NCBI GenBank assembly: GCA_021648845.1
Contig: JAKJHY010000032.1
Location: 1-62,067 of the forward strand
Origin: Mycobacterium sp. MBM
GTDB lineage: Bacteria > Actinomycetota > Actinomycetes > Mycobacteriales > Mycobacteriaceae
Length of the DNA stretch: 62,067 bases
Direction: 5' to 3'
Shown here: positions 25,526 through 33,769 of the stretch, piece by piece
Layout: each line of letters begins with the position of its first letter
How positions within the stretch are numbered: the stretch's first letter is position 1
Position numbers and translations under genes: made by a program
Notes under the pieces: generated by a model
What the model was told of the DNA's origin: nothing
Databases searched by the model: none
What the model saw: the letters and a program-made list of their open reading frames with translations, nothing else

Positions 25526-26779
25526 GTGCGGTCGGTTGAGGAGCAGCAGGCTCGAGTAGCGGCGGCTGCGGTGGCTCCCCGGCCGGTACGGGTGGCCATC
25601 GCCGAATCCCAGGGCCTGATGTGCGCCGAAGAGGTGGTGACCGAACGTCCGCTGCCCGGATTCGACCAGGCGGCCATCGACGGGTACGCGGTGCGCAGCG
25701 TGGACGTGCTCTCGGTCGGCGGCACCGACGATGACGGTCTCAATCGCGAGGTGAGTCTGCCGGTCGTCGGGGAGATCGAGGCCGGTGCGCGCACTCCGAG
25801 CCGGTTGCAGCCGCGGCAGGCCGCCCGGGTGCAAACCGGGGCGCCGATGCCCACCCTCGCCGATGCCGTGCTGCCGCTGCGCTGGACCGACGGTGGCCAG
25901 TCCCGTGTCCGGGTGCTGCGTGGGGTGCGCTCCGGTGCCTACGTGCGGCGCACCGGCGATGATGTGCAGCCCGGCGATGTCGCGGTGCGGGCCGGCACGA
26001 TCATCGGCGCCGCGCAGGTGGGCCTGCTGGCGGCGGTCGGTCGGGACAAGGTGATGGTGCATCCGCGGCCGCGGATGACGGTGCTCTCGGTGGGCGGCGA
26101 GCTCGTCGACGTGTCGCGCACACCGGGCAACGGTCAGGTCTACGACGTCAACTCCTATGCGCTGGCCGCGGCGGGGCGCGATGCGGGCGCCGAGGTGAAC
26201 CGGGTCGGGATCGTCGACACCGACCCCGCGAAGCTCCGCGAGGTCGTCGAGGGGCAGATCAATCGCTCGGAAGTGGTGGTGATCGCCGGTGCGGTCGGCG
26301 GTGCGGCGGCCGAAGCGGTGCGTGCGGTGCTCTCCGAACTCGGTGAGATGGAAGTGGTGCGGATCGCCATGCATCCCGGGTCGGTGCAGGGATTCGGGCA
26401 GCTGGGCCGCGACGGTGTTCCGGTGTTCCTGCTGCCGGCCAACCCGGTCAGCGCGCTGGTGGTGTTCGAGGTGATGGTCCGCCCGCTGATCCGGATGTCG
26501 CTGGGCAAGCGTCAGCCGATGCGGCGGGTGATCCAGGCCCGCACGCTGGCCCCGATCACCTCGGTGGCCGGCCGCAAGGGTTACCTGCGCGGGCAGCTCA
26601 TGCGCGATCAAGACACCGGGGAGTATCTGGTGCAGGCGCTCGGCGGCGCACCCGGGGCGTCCTCCCATTTGTTGGCCACCCTGGCCGAGGCGAATTGTCT
26701 CGTCATCGTGCCCAGCGAGGCCGAGCAGATCCGTACCGGCGAGGTCGTGGACGTCGCCTTCCTGGCGCAACGCGGCTGA
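25526..26779 (+). CDS. glp: gephyrin-like MoeA homologue Glp (divisome-associated)
   Basis: A 417-residue MoeA-fold protein. Family motifs include FDQAAIDGYAV (Asp52), QTGAPMP and LPANPVSALVV. The loop that in active MoeA reads like SGGVSVGDYD is here IAGAVGGAAAEAV near residue 252, losing the Ser and Asp. It lies two genes before the membrane receptor glpR; in Corynebacterium Glp and GlpR link FtsZ/SepF to polar growth. GTG 25526 has AGGAGAAAGG upstream. It may therefore be structural rather than a working molybdotransferase; the family is also annotated moeA1. Confidence 0.85.
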   Translation: MRSVEEQQARVAAAAVAPRPVRVAIAESQGLMCAEEVVTERPLPGFDQAAIDGYAVRSVDVLSVGGTDDDGLNREVSLPVVGEIEAGARTPSRLQPRQAARVQTGAPMPTLADAVLPLRWTDGGQSRVRVLRGVRSGAYVRRTGDDVQPGDVAVRAGTIIGAAQVGLLAAVGRDKVMVHPRPRMTVLSVGGELVDVSRTPGNGQVYDVNSYALAAAGRDAGAEVNRVGIVDTDPAKLREVVEGQINRSEVVVIAGAVGGAAAEAVRAVLSELGEMEVVRIAMHPGSVQGFGQLGRDGVPVFLLPANPVSALVVFEVMVRPLIRMSLGKRQPMRRVIQARTLAPITSVAGRKGYLRGQLMRDQDTGEYLVQALGGAPGASSHLLATLAEANCLVIVPSEAEQIRTGEVVDVAFLAQRG

Positions 26780-26824
26780 GACCGTGGGCGGGCGCGGTGC
26801 TTGGCGGGCCTGCGGGGCCGGCGC

Positions 26825-27478
26825 GTGAATCGCTGGCGTACCAGTCCCGTTCATCCGGGCTGGCCGGTGCCGGTCGGGCCGATCCGGGTGCCCGCGGGCA
26901 TGGTCGGGTTGCGGCCGGTGCGGCTGCGCGACGGGGCCCAGTGGAGCAGATTGCGGCTGGCCGATCGCGAGCATCTGGAACCTTGGGAGCCCAGCTCGGA
27001 GGCGAGTTGGGAGATGCGCCATGCTCTTTCGTCCTGGCCGGCGGTGTGCTCGGGTTTGCGTGGGGAGGCCCGCCGCGGCCGGATGCTGCCGTTCGTCATC
27101 GAAGTCGACGGGCAGTTCGCCGGTCAGCTCACGATCGGAAACATCACCCACGGCGCGTTGCGGTCGGCGTGGATCGGCTACTGGGTGGCCAGGCAGTTCA
27201 CCGGTGGCGGGGTGGCGACCGGGGCGCTGGCGCTGGGGCTCGATCACGCCTTCGGGCCGGTGATGCTGCACCGGGTCGAGGCCACCGTGCGACCGGAGAA
27301 CAGCGCCAGTCGGGCGGTGTTGGCCAGGGCGGGTATGCGCGAGGAGGGCCTGCTCAAGCGGTATCTCGACGTCGACGGGGGGTGGCGGGATCACCTCCTG
27401 GTGGCGATCACCGTCGAGGAGGTGGAGGGCTCGGTGGCGGCGAAGTTGGTGCGGTCGGGCCGGGCCAGCTGGACCTGA
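26825..27478 (+). CDS. rimJ: RimJ-like GNAT N-acetyltransferase
   Basis: A 217-residue GNAT protein of the ribosomal-protein N-acetyltransferase branch. The acetyl-CoA region reads YWVARQFTGGGVATGALALG, followed by HRVEATVRPENSASRAVL. It lies between glp and glpR as in M. tuberculosis (Rv0995). GTG 26825 (MNRWRTSPVHPGW) is preferred over TTG 26801 because the conserved N-terminus begins there. The target may be ribosomal or divisome protein N-termini; unknown. Confidence 0.85.
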   Translation: MNRWRTSPVHPGWPVPVGPIRVPAGMVGLRPVRLRDGAQWSRLRLADREHLEPWEPSSEASWEMRHALSSWPAVCSGLRGEARRGRMLPFVIEVDGQFAGQLTIGNITHGALRSAWIGYWVARQFTGGGVATGALALGLDHAFGPVMLHRVEATVRPENSASRAVLARAGMREEGLLKRYLDVDGGWRDHLLVAITVEEVEGSVAAKLVRSGRASWT

Positions 27479-27601
27479 GTTTTGCGGCGAAACTCGCGTA
27501 CCCGATGTTGTTGCGGCCGCGAATACCGCGGAATTGCGCGATTCGACGGCACCAACCGTTACTCGTGTGACTTATGTGGCTAATGGTGCTTGTATCCGGT
27601 G

Positions 27602-27623
27602 AATTACAGGTGTGTAATTGACA
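27602..27623 (+). promoter_or_regulatory. AT-rich inverted repeat and -35 element before glpR
   Basis: AATTACA (27602-27608) and TGTAATT (27613-27619) form a perfect 7-base inverted repeat with GGTG between. The right arm overlaps a TTGACA hexamer at 27618-27623. The site stands out as AT-rich in this GC-rich genome and could be an operator. No clear -10 is seen 17 bases on. Confidence 0.35.
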
Positions 27624-27686
27624 TCGGCGCGCCGCCCACGGATGCGCTGGTCACAGACCTAGCCTGAAGGGGAAAGGAAAGGCGCC

Positions 27687-28742
27687 ATGCCAAGCATCCC
27701 CCAATCTCTGTTGTGGATCTCCCTCGTCGTGCTGTGGCTCTTCGTGCTGGTGCCGATGCTGGTGAGCAAACGGGACAATGTCCGGCGCACCAGCGATATC
27801 GCGTTGGCGACCCGCGTGCTCAACTCCGGCCGCAACGCCCGGCTGCGCCGCCCGCGCGCGGCCGCGGGACACAACAGTGATCCGCACTGGCAGCCCTCGG
27901 CCGAATACGACGCCGAGTTCGCCGACGATCTCGACGAAGAACCCGCCGAAGAGCCCGCGCGCCGCCGTGCGGTGGTGCTCGCGGCCGCCGTCGAGGAGAC
28001 CACGGAATCGCCGTACCTCGATGTCGACGTCGTCGACGAGGACTCCGGCGCCCTGCCCATCGGCGAGTCGTTCCAGAGGCAGCAGGCCGACCCCCCGACC
28101 GAGGAGCTGACGCTGGACTTCGACGCGGCCGGACCTGAGCCGGCCGACGAGGCTGAGCAGCCCGCCCAGGCGGATCTCGCCGAAGACGATCTCACCGACG
28201 AGGACTCGACCGACGAGGATTTGACCGACGAGGAGTACGAATACGTCGAGGACTCGTCGGGTCTGGAAGCCGAAGCCGACAGTGAGCCCGCGTTGGCGGC
28301 GTCGATGGCATCGGCGCGGCGCAACCGTTACGAGTCCAAGACCGCGCAAGCGGTCAGCGCGCGCAAGTACACCTTCCGCAAGCGCGTGCTGATGTCGATG
28401 GCCGGGGCGCTGGTGCTATCCGCGGTGCTCGCCGCCGTGCTGTCGCCGACGCTGTGGTGGATCGTCGGCACGGTCACCGCGGTGACCGTGCTCTACCTGG
28501 GCTACCTGCGGCGCCAGACCCGCATCGAGGAACAGGTGCGGCGCCGGCGTGCACAGCGGATGATGCGGTCCCGGCTGGGGGTGGAGAACACCGAGGACGG
28601 CGAGTTCGACGTGGTGCCGTCGCGGCTGCGCCGCCCGGGTGCCGCCGTGCTGGACATCGACGACGAGGACCCGGCCTTCGAGCATCTGGAGTACGCCAGG
28701 TTCGCCCGTGGCTACGACCTGCCGCGGGCGGCCGGGCAGTAG
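27687..28742 (+). CDS. glpR: divisome membrane receptor GlpR/SepX
   Basis: A 351-residue protein. The N-terminal helix SLLWISLVVLWLFVLVPMLV (residues 6-25) is followed by a cytoplasmic basic stretch and a very acidic, disordered region (about residues 70-200, with repeats of TDEDSTDEDLTDEE). Two adjacent helices near residues 235-270 come next, then a basic tail. This is the layout of the gephyrin-like receptor GlpR of corynebacteria and SepX of Streptomyces, which anchor the divisome. Linkage to glp supports it. Counterpart of Rv0996. Confidence 0.8.
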   Translation: MPSIPQSLLWISLVVLWLFVLVPMLVSKRDNVRRTSDIALATRVLNSGRNARLRRPRAAAGHNSDPHWQPSAEYDAEFADDLDEEPAEEPARRRAVVLAAAVEETTESPYLDVDVVDEDSGALPIGESFQRQQADPPTEELTLDFDAAGPEPADEAEQPAQADLAEDDLTDEDSTDEDLTDEEYEYVEDSSGLEAEADSEPALAASMASARRNRYESKTAQAVSARKYTFRKRVLMSMAGALVLSAVLAAVLSPTLWWIVGTVTAVTVLYLGYLRRQTRIEEQVRRRRAQRMMRSRLGVENTEDGEFDVVPSRLRRPGAAVLDIDDEDPAFEHLEYARFARGYDLPRAAGQ

Positions 28743-28792
28743 CCGCCGGTTTCGGCTGCCGCAGGGGTTCCTGGTAGCCTGCTATCGGTCAA

Positions 28793-28865
28793 GGGGCTAT
28801 AGCGCAGTTGGTAGCGCGTCTCGTTCGCATCGAGAAGGTCAGGGGTTCGATTCCCCTTAGCTCCA
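28793..28865 (+). tRNA. tRNA-Ala (CGC)
   Basis: A 73-base cloverleaf. Acceptor GGGGCTA pairs with TAGCTCC, with one G-T pair. The D-arm is GCGC/GCGC, and the anticodon stem TCTCG/CGAGA encloses loop TTCGCAT with anticodon CGC (reads GCG). The T-arm is AGGGG/CCCCT with TTCGATT, and the discriminator is A. CCA is not fully encoded. It lies between glpR and the DapB-like gene. Confidence 0.95.
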
Positions 28866-28928
28866 CAGAGTTTGTGTTCCGGCTGGCGGATTGCTCGCCG
28901 GTTCTTTCCCGCCGCATTGCCGGGCGGA

Positions 28929-30017
28929 TCAGAGACCAGTCTGGATCGCCCCCGCGGCCGGAATGCGGGCGGCAATCGCGGGCAGGTCGGCGTAGGTGGC
29001 GATACCCGGCCGGGCCGCACACACCGCCGGAATCGCATTGATCAACGGCCCCGCGGTGATGCGCAGGCCGATGCTGCGCATCCGCTGCGGGGTGAGATCG
29101 GCAAGATCGGCATCGGTGGGCATCAAATCGACCCGAACGTGGACGTTCGGGTCGCCGACCACCTCGATGCGGTATCCATGCTCGACGGTCCACGGCGGGT
29201 CGAGTGCGTCGGTGGCGATCCAGCGCTGCGTCACCGTCAGGATCTCCCGACCGTCGACCACACCGAACCACCGGACGTCCATGGCGCCGACGTGGCCCTT
29301 GGGCAGGAATACCCCGTCGGCAATCACATCTTCGGTCGTATAGGCGAAATCGACTGTGCAGTCGATGCTGTCGAGCTCGACCTGCACGAGGCGGGCGAGG
29401 ACGTCGACCGCCTCGGCGAACACGGCGGTACCGCGGCGGACATCCTCGACGTGGCCCGGATCGCCCTTGGGGCGACCCCAGCCCACCGATTGGAAGTTGG
29501 CATCACCGATGAATTCGGCGACGTTGACCGATTCGGTCATCGACACCCGCCGCACATCGGTCGACACCCCGCTGGAGATGGCGGCCACCAGCTGTGCGAA
29601 ACCGGGGTTCATCCCGCTGCCGAACAGCGTCGCTCCGCCGGCTCGGGCAGCCACATCGATATCGTCGCGCTCGCCGTCGGCGAGGTTGCGGCCGGTGAGG
29701 AACTCCGCGCTCGTGACGATGTTGACACCGGCGCGCAGGATCCTCTGCACCTCCGCAGCATTGAAGTGCAGCGGGTTGTAGACGATGCAATCCGGCCGCA
29801 GATCGAGCAATGCGTCGACGTCATCGGTCGCACAGACACCGAGGTCCTCGCCAAGGCTGCACAACTGTCCGATATCCACCCCGACCTTCTCGGGGGAGTA
29901 GGCGTAGGCGCCGACCAACTGTAGATCGGGCCGCGCCAGCACCGCGCGTACCGCTTCGGCCGCGACGTTGCCCGTTGTCCATTGCACCACGCGCAGAACA
30001 CGTTTGGCTTGTGGCAT
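28929..30017 (-). CDS. DapB-like NAD(P)-dependent dehydrogenase, paralogue 2
   Basis: A 362-residue protein. The N-terminal Rossmann fold (VLRVVQWTTGNVAAEAVRAV) is like dihydrodipicolinate reductase or 2,4-diaminopentanoate dehydrogenase. Conserved GVNIVTSAEFLTG and FGSGMNPGFAQ follow. It is last in an apparent operon with its paralogue (31 bases upstream) and a Rieske oxygenase. ATG 30017 is chosen. True lysine-pathway DapB is shorter, so this is a catabolic relative; the substrate is unknown. Confidence 0.8.
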   Translation of the reverse strand: MPQAKRVLRVVQWTTGNVAAEAVRAVLARPDLQLVGAYAYSPEKVGVDIGQLCSLGEDLGVCATDDVDALLDLRPDCIVYNPLHFNAAEVQRILRAGVNIVTSAEFLTGRNLADGERDDIDVAARAGGATLFGSGMNPGFAQLVAAISSGVSTDVRRVSMTESVNVAEFIGDANFQSVGWGRPKGDPGHVEDVRRGTAVFAEAVDVLARLVQVELDSIDCTVDFAYTTEDVIADGVFLPKGHVGAMDVRWFGVVDGREILTVTQRWIATDALDPPWTVEHGYRIEVVGDPNVHVRVDLMPTDADLADLTPQRMRSIGLRITAGPLINAIPAVCAARPGIATYADLPAIAARIPAAGAIQTGL

Positions 30018-30048
30018 CGTCCTACGTCTTCCTGAAGATACGGTGCCG

Positions 30049-31122
30049 CTAGAGCTTGAACCGGCCGGCGAAGCCGCGCAGCGGAAGGTCGGCACTGGTG
30101 ATGATGCCGGGTGCGGCCGCGACCACGGATTTGATGGAGTGCAGTGCCGGCATCCCCGTCACCGTCATCCCGATGGAGGCGAAGTTGTCCGGATTCGACA
30201 GGTCGACTCCTGGTTTGGGGAAGATCATGTGCTTGTTGTAGATGTTGGGGTCGCCCTTGATCTGAGTGATGTAGCAGCCCTTGATATCCCAGCTGGGGTC
30301 GGTGTGCGGGGTCATCTGCCATTCCAGGTGGGTCTCTACCCGCGGTACGCCGTCGACCGTGCCGACGTACTTGATGTAGTTGCCGCCGAGGGAGCCCTTG
30401 GGGAGCTGGTACCAGCCCAGGTCGACATCCTTGGTGCATGCCCCCAGCTCGTATTCGAACTTCACCTCATCGAGCTCGAGCCCGAAACAGTCGGCCATCA
30501 TGTACACCGAGTCGGCGAACACCTCGGTGTACTTGCGCAACTTGTCCGGGATCGAGGGGTCGTCGACCGGGAGCCCGTAGCCGACCTCGATCCAGGTGTC
30601 CTTGGAGTGATGGCAGGACACGTCGACGGACTCGATGGTGGTGACGTTCTCGATCTCGGCGACATCGGCCGAGCACACCACGCCGAGGATCTGGTTCAGG
30701 CCCGGATTCATTCCGGTGCCGTAGAACGTCGAACCACCCTTCTCGCAGGCCTCCTGGAGAAGCTGGGAGACGGGCTTGCCGGAATGGTGCGGGTGATTGG
30801 TGTCGCGGTGGAACCCGGTGATCCAGTCGGCGGTGGTGACGATGTTGATCCCGGCCTCAAGGACTTTGACGTACAGATCTTCGTCGGGAAACACGCCGTG
30901 GAAGGTCAGCACGTCGGGCTTGGCGGCGATGATCTCATCGACGGTGCCGGTGGCGATCACGCCATTGGGCGCAATCCCGGCCAGCTCGCCGGCGTCCTTG
31001 CCGATCTTGCCCGGCGAATAGCAGTGCACACCAATGAGTTCGAGATCCGGTTGGTCCGCGATGCGCTTGATCATCTCGGAGCCGACGTTGCCGGTCGCGA
31101 CCTGAAACACGGAAATTGGCAT
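30049..31122 (-). CDS. DapB-like NAD(P)-dependent dehydrogenase, paralogue 1
   Basis: A 357-residue paralogue of the next gene. Starts MPISVFQVATGNVGSEMIKR, a glycine-poor Rossmann motif, with AGINIVTTADWITG and YGTGMNPGLNQ in matching places. It lies 32 bases after the Rieske oxygenase. The two dehydrogenases are clearly diverged, so they may take different substrates or form a heteromer. Function inferred from fold only. Confidence 0.8.
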   Translation of the reverse strand: MPISVFQVATGNVGSEMIKRIADQPDLELIGVHCYSPGKIGKDAGELAGIAPNGVIATGTVDEIIAAKPDVLTFHGVFPDEDLYVKVLEAGINIVTTADWITGFHRDTNHPHHSGKPVSQLLQEACEKGGSTFYGTGMNPGLNQILGVVCSADVAEIENVTTIESVDVSCHHSKDTWIEVGYGLPVDDPSIPDKLRKYTEVFADSVYMMADCFGLELDEVKFEYELGACTKDVDLGWYQLPKGSLGGNYIKYVGTVDGVPRVETHLEWQMTPHTDPSWDIKGCYITQIKGDPNIYNKHMIFPKPGVDLSNPDNFASIGMTVTGMPALHSIKSVVAAAPGIITSADLPLRGFAGRFKL

Positions 31123-31154
31123 GGTGAAGGAGCCCTTCTTCGGATGGGTGGTGG

Positions 31155-32183
31155 TCAGTGTGTGGATCGGGCGGCCAGGTCTGCGGCACTGCCGCCTTTG
31201 CCATCCGGGTAGAACTTCAAGGCCCAGTTGCGGATCGCGGTGAATCCTTCGAGTTCCGAACTGGCGAGTGCGGGAGGATCGGAATAGCGCTGATGGGACC
31301 AGATATGGATGTCTTGGGTGAACTGCCGGATGACCTCGGCGCCGAACTCCTCGGCCTTGACGCGGGCGCGCTCCGGGTTACGCACCTCGCCTTTCGGTCG
31401 TCCGATGTAGACCATGAAACGGATGTCGGAGGTGCGCTCGTCGACCGGGGTGATGGCCGAGATGGTGCGATTGTCGATCATTCCCCAACTCTTGGTCACG
31501 GCGATCCCCAGCCCGCCGTTGATCGCCTCGACGCCGCTGTTGATGTCCTCGATCCGCTGGCCGTCGTCACCCTCGAAGGTGATGGTGAAGTCGACGTAGG
31601 ACACCGGGTCGTCGAAGTCGTGTCGAGTGAAGATCGGATTGATCGGCGTGCCGTGCACGTACTTGAAGTGTGCGAAGTCCACGCCGTTTTCCAGCACGTA
31701 CTGCGGATGCATCTCGCGCCCGGGCTCGAACAGTCGCTGCTGCGGGTAGTAGTCGGCTTCGCTGGTGCCGTCGCCGAAGCTGGCGAACACGTCGGGGGCA
31801 TCGAAAAACGGGTCACGGCCTTCGATGTCATGCCAGATGTAGATCGATGCGTTGCACTCCGTCACCGGATAGGTCTTGATGCGGCGCCCGCGGTTGGGCC
31901 GATTCTCGTACGGAATACAGACGTTGCGGCCCTGCTGATTCCACTGCCAACCGTGAAAGGGGCACTGCAGCACCTCGCCATGGACGGTGCCGCCGTATCC
32001 GAGGTGGGCACCGAGATGCTCGCAGTAGGCGTCCATCACGGTCACCTGACCAGACTCGGAGCGCCAGGCAATCATTTCTTGATCGAAGTACTTCATGGGG
32101 TGGACGGCACCGACGCCGACCTCGTCGGACCAGGCGACTTGGAACCAGCCGGTGGGCTTCATGGAAAGGGGCGGCTTGGCCAT
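31155..32183 (-). CDS. Rieske non-heme iron oxygenase
   Basis: A 342-residue oxygenase alpha subunit. The Rieske [2Fe-2S] ligands are CEH at about residue 54 and CPFH at about 74. The mononuclear iron site is NGVDFAHFKYVHG at about residue 170. The architecture resembles single-subunit oxygenases such as KshA or VanA that hydroxylate or demethylate rings. A separate reductase is needed and is not in the window. ATG 32183 is used. It is transcribed away from a TetR gene 78 bases away, its likely regulator. Confidence 0.85.
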   Translation of the reverse strand: MAKPPLSMKPTGWFQVAWSDEVGVGAVHPMKYFDQEMIAWRSESGQVTVMDAYCEHLGAHLGYGGTVHGEVLQCPFHGWQWNQQGRNVCIPYENRPNRGRRIKTYPVTECNASIYIWHDIEGRDPFFDAPDVFASFGDGTSEADYYPQQRLFEPGREMHPQYVLENGVDFAHFKYVHGTPINPIFTRHDFDDPVSYVDFTITFEGDDGQRIEDINSGVEAINGGLGIAVTKSWGMIDNRTISAITPVDERTSDIRFMVYIGRPKGEVRNPERARVKAEEFGAEVIRQFTQDIHIWSHQRYSDPPALASSELEGFTAIRNWALKFYPDGKGGSAADLAARSTH

Positions 32184-32195
32184 GAGTAAAAGCAT

Positions 32196-32255
32196 AGAAT
32201 AATCAATGAAAGTTGCATAGTGCCCTTCATGATTTTCCGCGCGGCGCGATATCCT
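32196..32255. promoter_or_regulatory. divergent promoter/operator region between Rieske oxygenase and TetR genes
   Basis: On the minus strand TATTCT (32201-32196) lies about 13 bases before the oxygenase ATG. On the plus strand TATCCT (32250-32255) lies 6 bases before the tetR ATG, so tetR may be leaderless. Between them ATGAA (32206-32210) and TTCAT (32226-32230) make a spaced inverted repeat in an AT-rich stretch, a candidate TetR operator. Confidence 0.4.
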
Positions 32256-32261
32256 GGGCTG

Positions 32262-32894
32262 ATGACCGATAGGACCCAGGCGTCGACGCCGGCGCGGCGG
32301 CCGAATCGGCGTGGCCAGGCGACCCGTGAAAACATGCTGGAGGCCGCGTTGAAGGCCCTGGCCTCGGGCGACCCGGCATCGGTATCGGCGAACCGGATAG
32401 CCAAGGACATCGGCGCCACCTGGGGTGCCGTGCAATACCAATTCGGAGATGCCGACGGCTTCTGGGCCGCCGTACTTCATCGCACGGCGCAACGCCGAGC
32501 CGATGTGTTCGCATCGTTCGGTGCTGACCCAGTGTTGAGCATCCGCGTCGCCAACATCATCGATACCCTTTTCGACGGTCTGGACTCGCCGGATTCCCGG
32601 GCCATCGAGAACCTGCGTGCGGCATTGCCGCGCGATCATGCCGAACTGGAGCGGTTGTATCCGCAGACCGCGGCCGAGCTGTACTCCTGGGGGCAATCGT
32701 GGCTGGAGATCTGCCGCAACGCATTTGAGGATCTCGGTGCCGACCCAGATCGAGTCCGCGAGGTCGCCACTCTGATCCCGGGAGCCATGCGCGGTCTGGT
32801 CTCGGAGCGGCAGCTCGGTTCGTATTCGGACCTGGACCTCGCGCGCCGTGGGTTGACCAATGCATTGGTTGCTTACCTGGAAGCCGCGGATTGA
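32262..32894 (+). CDS. TetR-family transcriptional regulator
   Basis: A 210-residue regulator. The N-terminal helix-turn-helix covers RENMLEAALKALASGDPASV with recognition region ATWGAVQYQFGDADGFW. The C-terminal ligand domain is variable. It is divergent from the Rieske/DapB-like operon and probably represses it until a ring or terpenoid inducer binds. ATG 32262 follows a TATCCT element by six bases. Confidence 0.85.
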   Translation: MTDRTQASTPARRPNRRGQATRENMLEAALKALASGDPASVSANRIAKDIGATWGAVQYQFGDADGFWAAVLHRTAQRRADVFASFGADPVLSIRVANIIDTLFDGLDSPDSRAIENLRAALPRDHAELERLYPQTAAELYSWGQSWLEICRNAFEDLGADPDRVREVATLIPGAMRGLVSERQLGSYSDLDLARRGLTNALVAYLEAAD

Positions 32895-33005
32895 GAATCC
32901 GAAAACCCGCAAGGCGGTTGGCCTGGCGTTGCTGTGGCGCAGCGTGATTCGAAGATGGGCCATTCATGTATGACGTGGTGGATGGTCGCATCTTGAGTTC
33001 CTGGC

Positions 33006-33316
33006 TCAGTCGAACGCCACGCCGGTGAGTTCCTCCGATACGTCCCGCATCCGTATCGCGTTTGCGCTGTTACGCAACGGTTTTCACAGCTTATGTGCGG
33101 CGGGCGGGCCGCCGACGTTGCCCGCCCACTGCGGCCCGTAGAACACCCCGGGTTGGGGGGTTGTCGCGGCCAGCAGCGCGGGCAGCGCGGCGGTGTCGGG
33201 AGTTCCCACGATCAGGCCGTGTGCCGACAGCCACCGGATCACCCGGACCTCGGTGGTGTCGGCGTCCCTACCGACCTCCGGTCGTGCGGCGAGCAGGCTG
33301 GTCGGCGCCAGCGAGC
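33006..33316 (-). pseudogene. decayed short-chain dehydrogenase, C-terminal remnant
   Basis: Minus-strand translation from about 33316 gives LAPTSLLAARPEVGRDADTT, then LSAHGLIVGTPDTAALPALL, GVFYGPQWAGNVGGPP and KPLRNSANAIRMRDVSEELT. This is the C-terminus of a mycobacterial SDR. It is interrupted by TGA at 33086-33084, where the family has an aromatic residue before KPLR (a TGG to TGA change fits), and blocked upstream by TAA at 33320-33318. The Rossmann N-terminus is gone. The stretch 32895-33385 has no intact gene. Confidence 0.65.
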
Positions 33317-33321
33317 GTTAC

Positions 33322-33339
33322 GAGAAGCTGCAGCTTCTC
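33322..33339. repeat. 18-base perfect palindrome
   Basis: GAGAAGCTGCAGCTTCTC is self-complementary over all 18 bases. It sits at the broken end of the SDR remnant and about 47 bases before the DUF202 gene. It could be an operator for the DUF202 gene or a scar of the rearrangement. Confidence 0.6.
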
Positions 33340-33385
33340 TCTGTGGTCGGCACGCTGGGTTGACGGTGTGTGTCATGCTGCTGCT

Positions 33386-33769
33386 GTGTCCACGAGCGAT
33401 CCGCCGGTCGATGCGAACACCCGCCTGGCCGCCGAACGTAACCGCCTGGCGCTGGAGCGCACTCTGATGGCCTGGACCAGGACCGCGACCTCGCTGATCG
33501 CCTTCGGGTTCACCATCTTCCAGATATTCCGGATGCTCTCGGAGAACGAGCGTTTGCGTGAGCCCTTCGTCAGTCCGCAGCTGGTGGGCGCGGTCATGGT
33601 CGTCATCGGGCTCTGCGCGCTGGCGCTGGCCTGGGTGCAGCACCGCCAGGAGCTGGCGGCGCTGCGTGCGGAGTTCGGACCGATGCGCTATTCGATCGCC
33701 TCGGTGGTGGCGGCGCTGATCGCCGGACTGGGCGTGCTGGCCCTGCTGGCCATCACGCTGCGGATGTGA
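33386..33769 (+). CDS. DUF202 family membrane protein
   Basis: A 127-residue protein with three predicted helices: SLIAFGFTIFQIFRML, VGAVMVVIGLCALALAWV and SVVAALIAGLGVLALLAITL. The N-terminal signature ERNRLALERTLMAWTRTATS is typical of DUF202 (YidH-like). GTG 33386 gives MSTSDPPVDANTRLAAERN; GTG 33368 is in frame. Function is unknown. The ribosome-binding site is weak. Confidence 0.75.
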   Translation: MSTSDPPVDANTRLAAERNRLALERTLMAWTRTATSLIAFGFTIFQIFRMLSENERLREPFVSPQLVGAVMVVIGLCALALAWVQHRQELAALRAEFGPMRYSIASVVAALIAGLGVLALLAITLRM

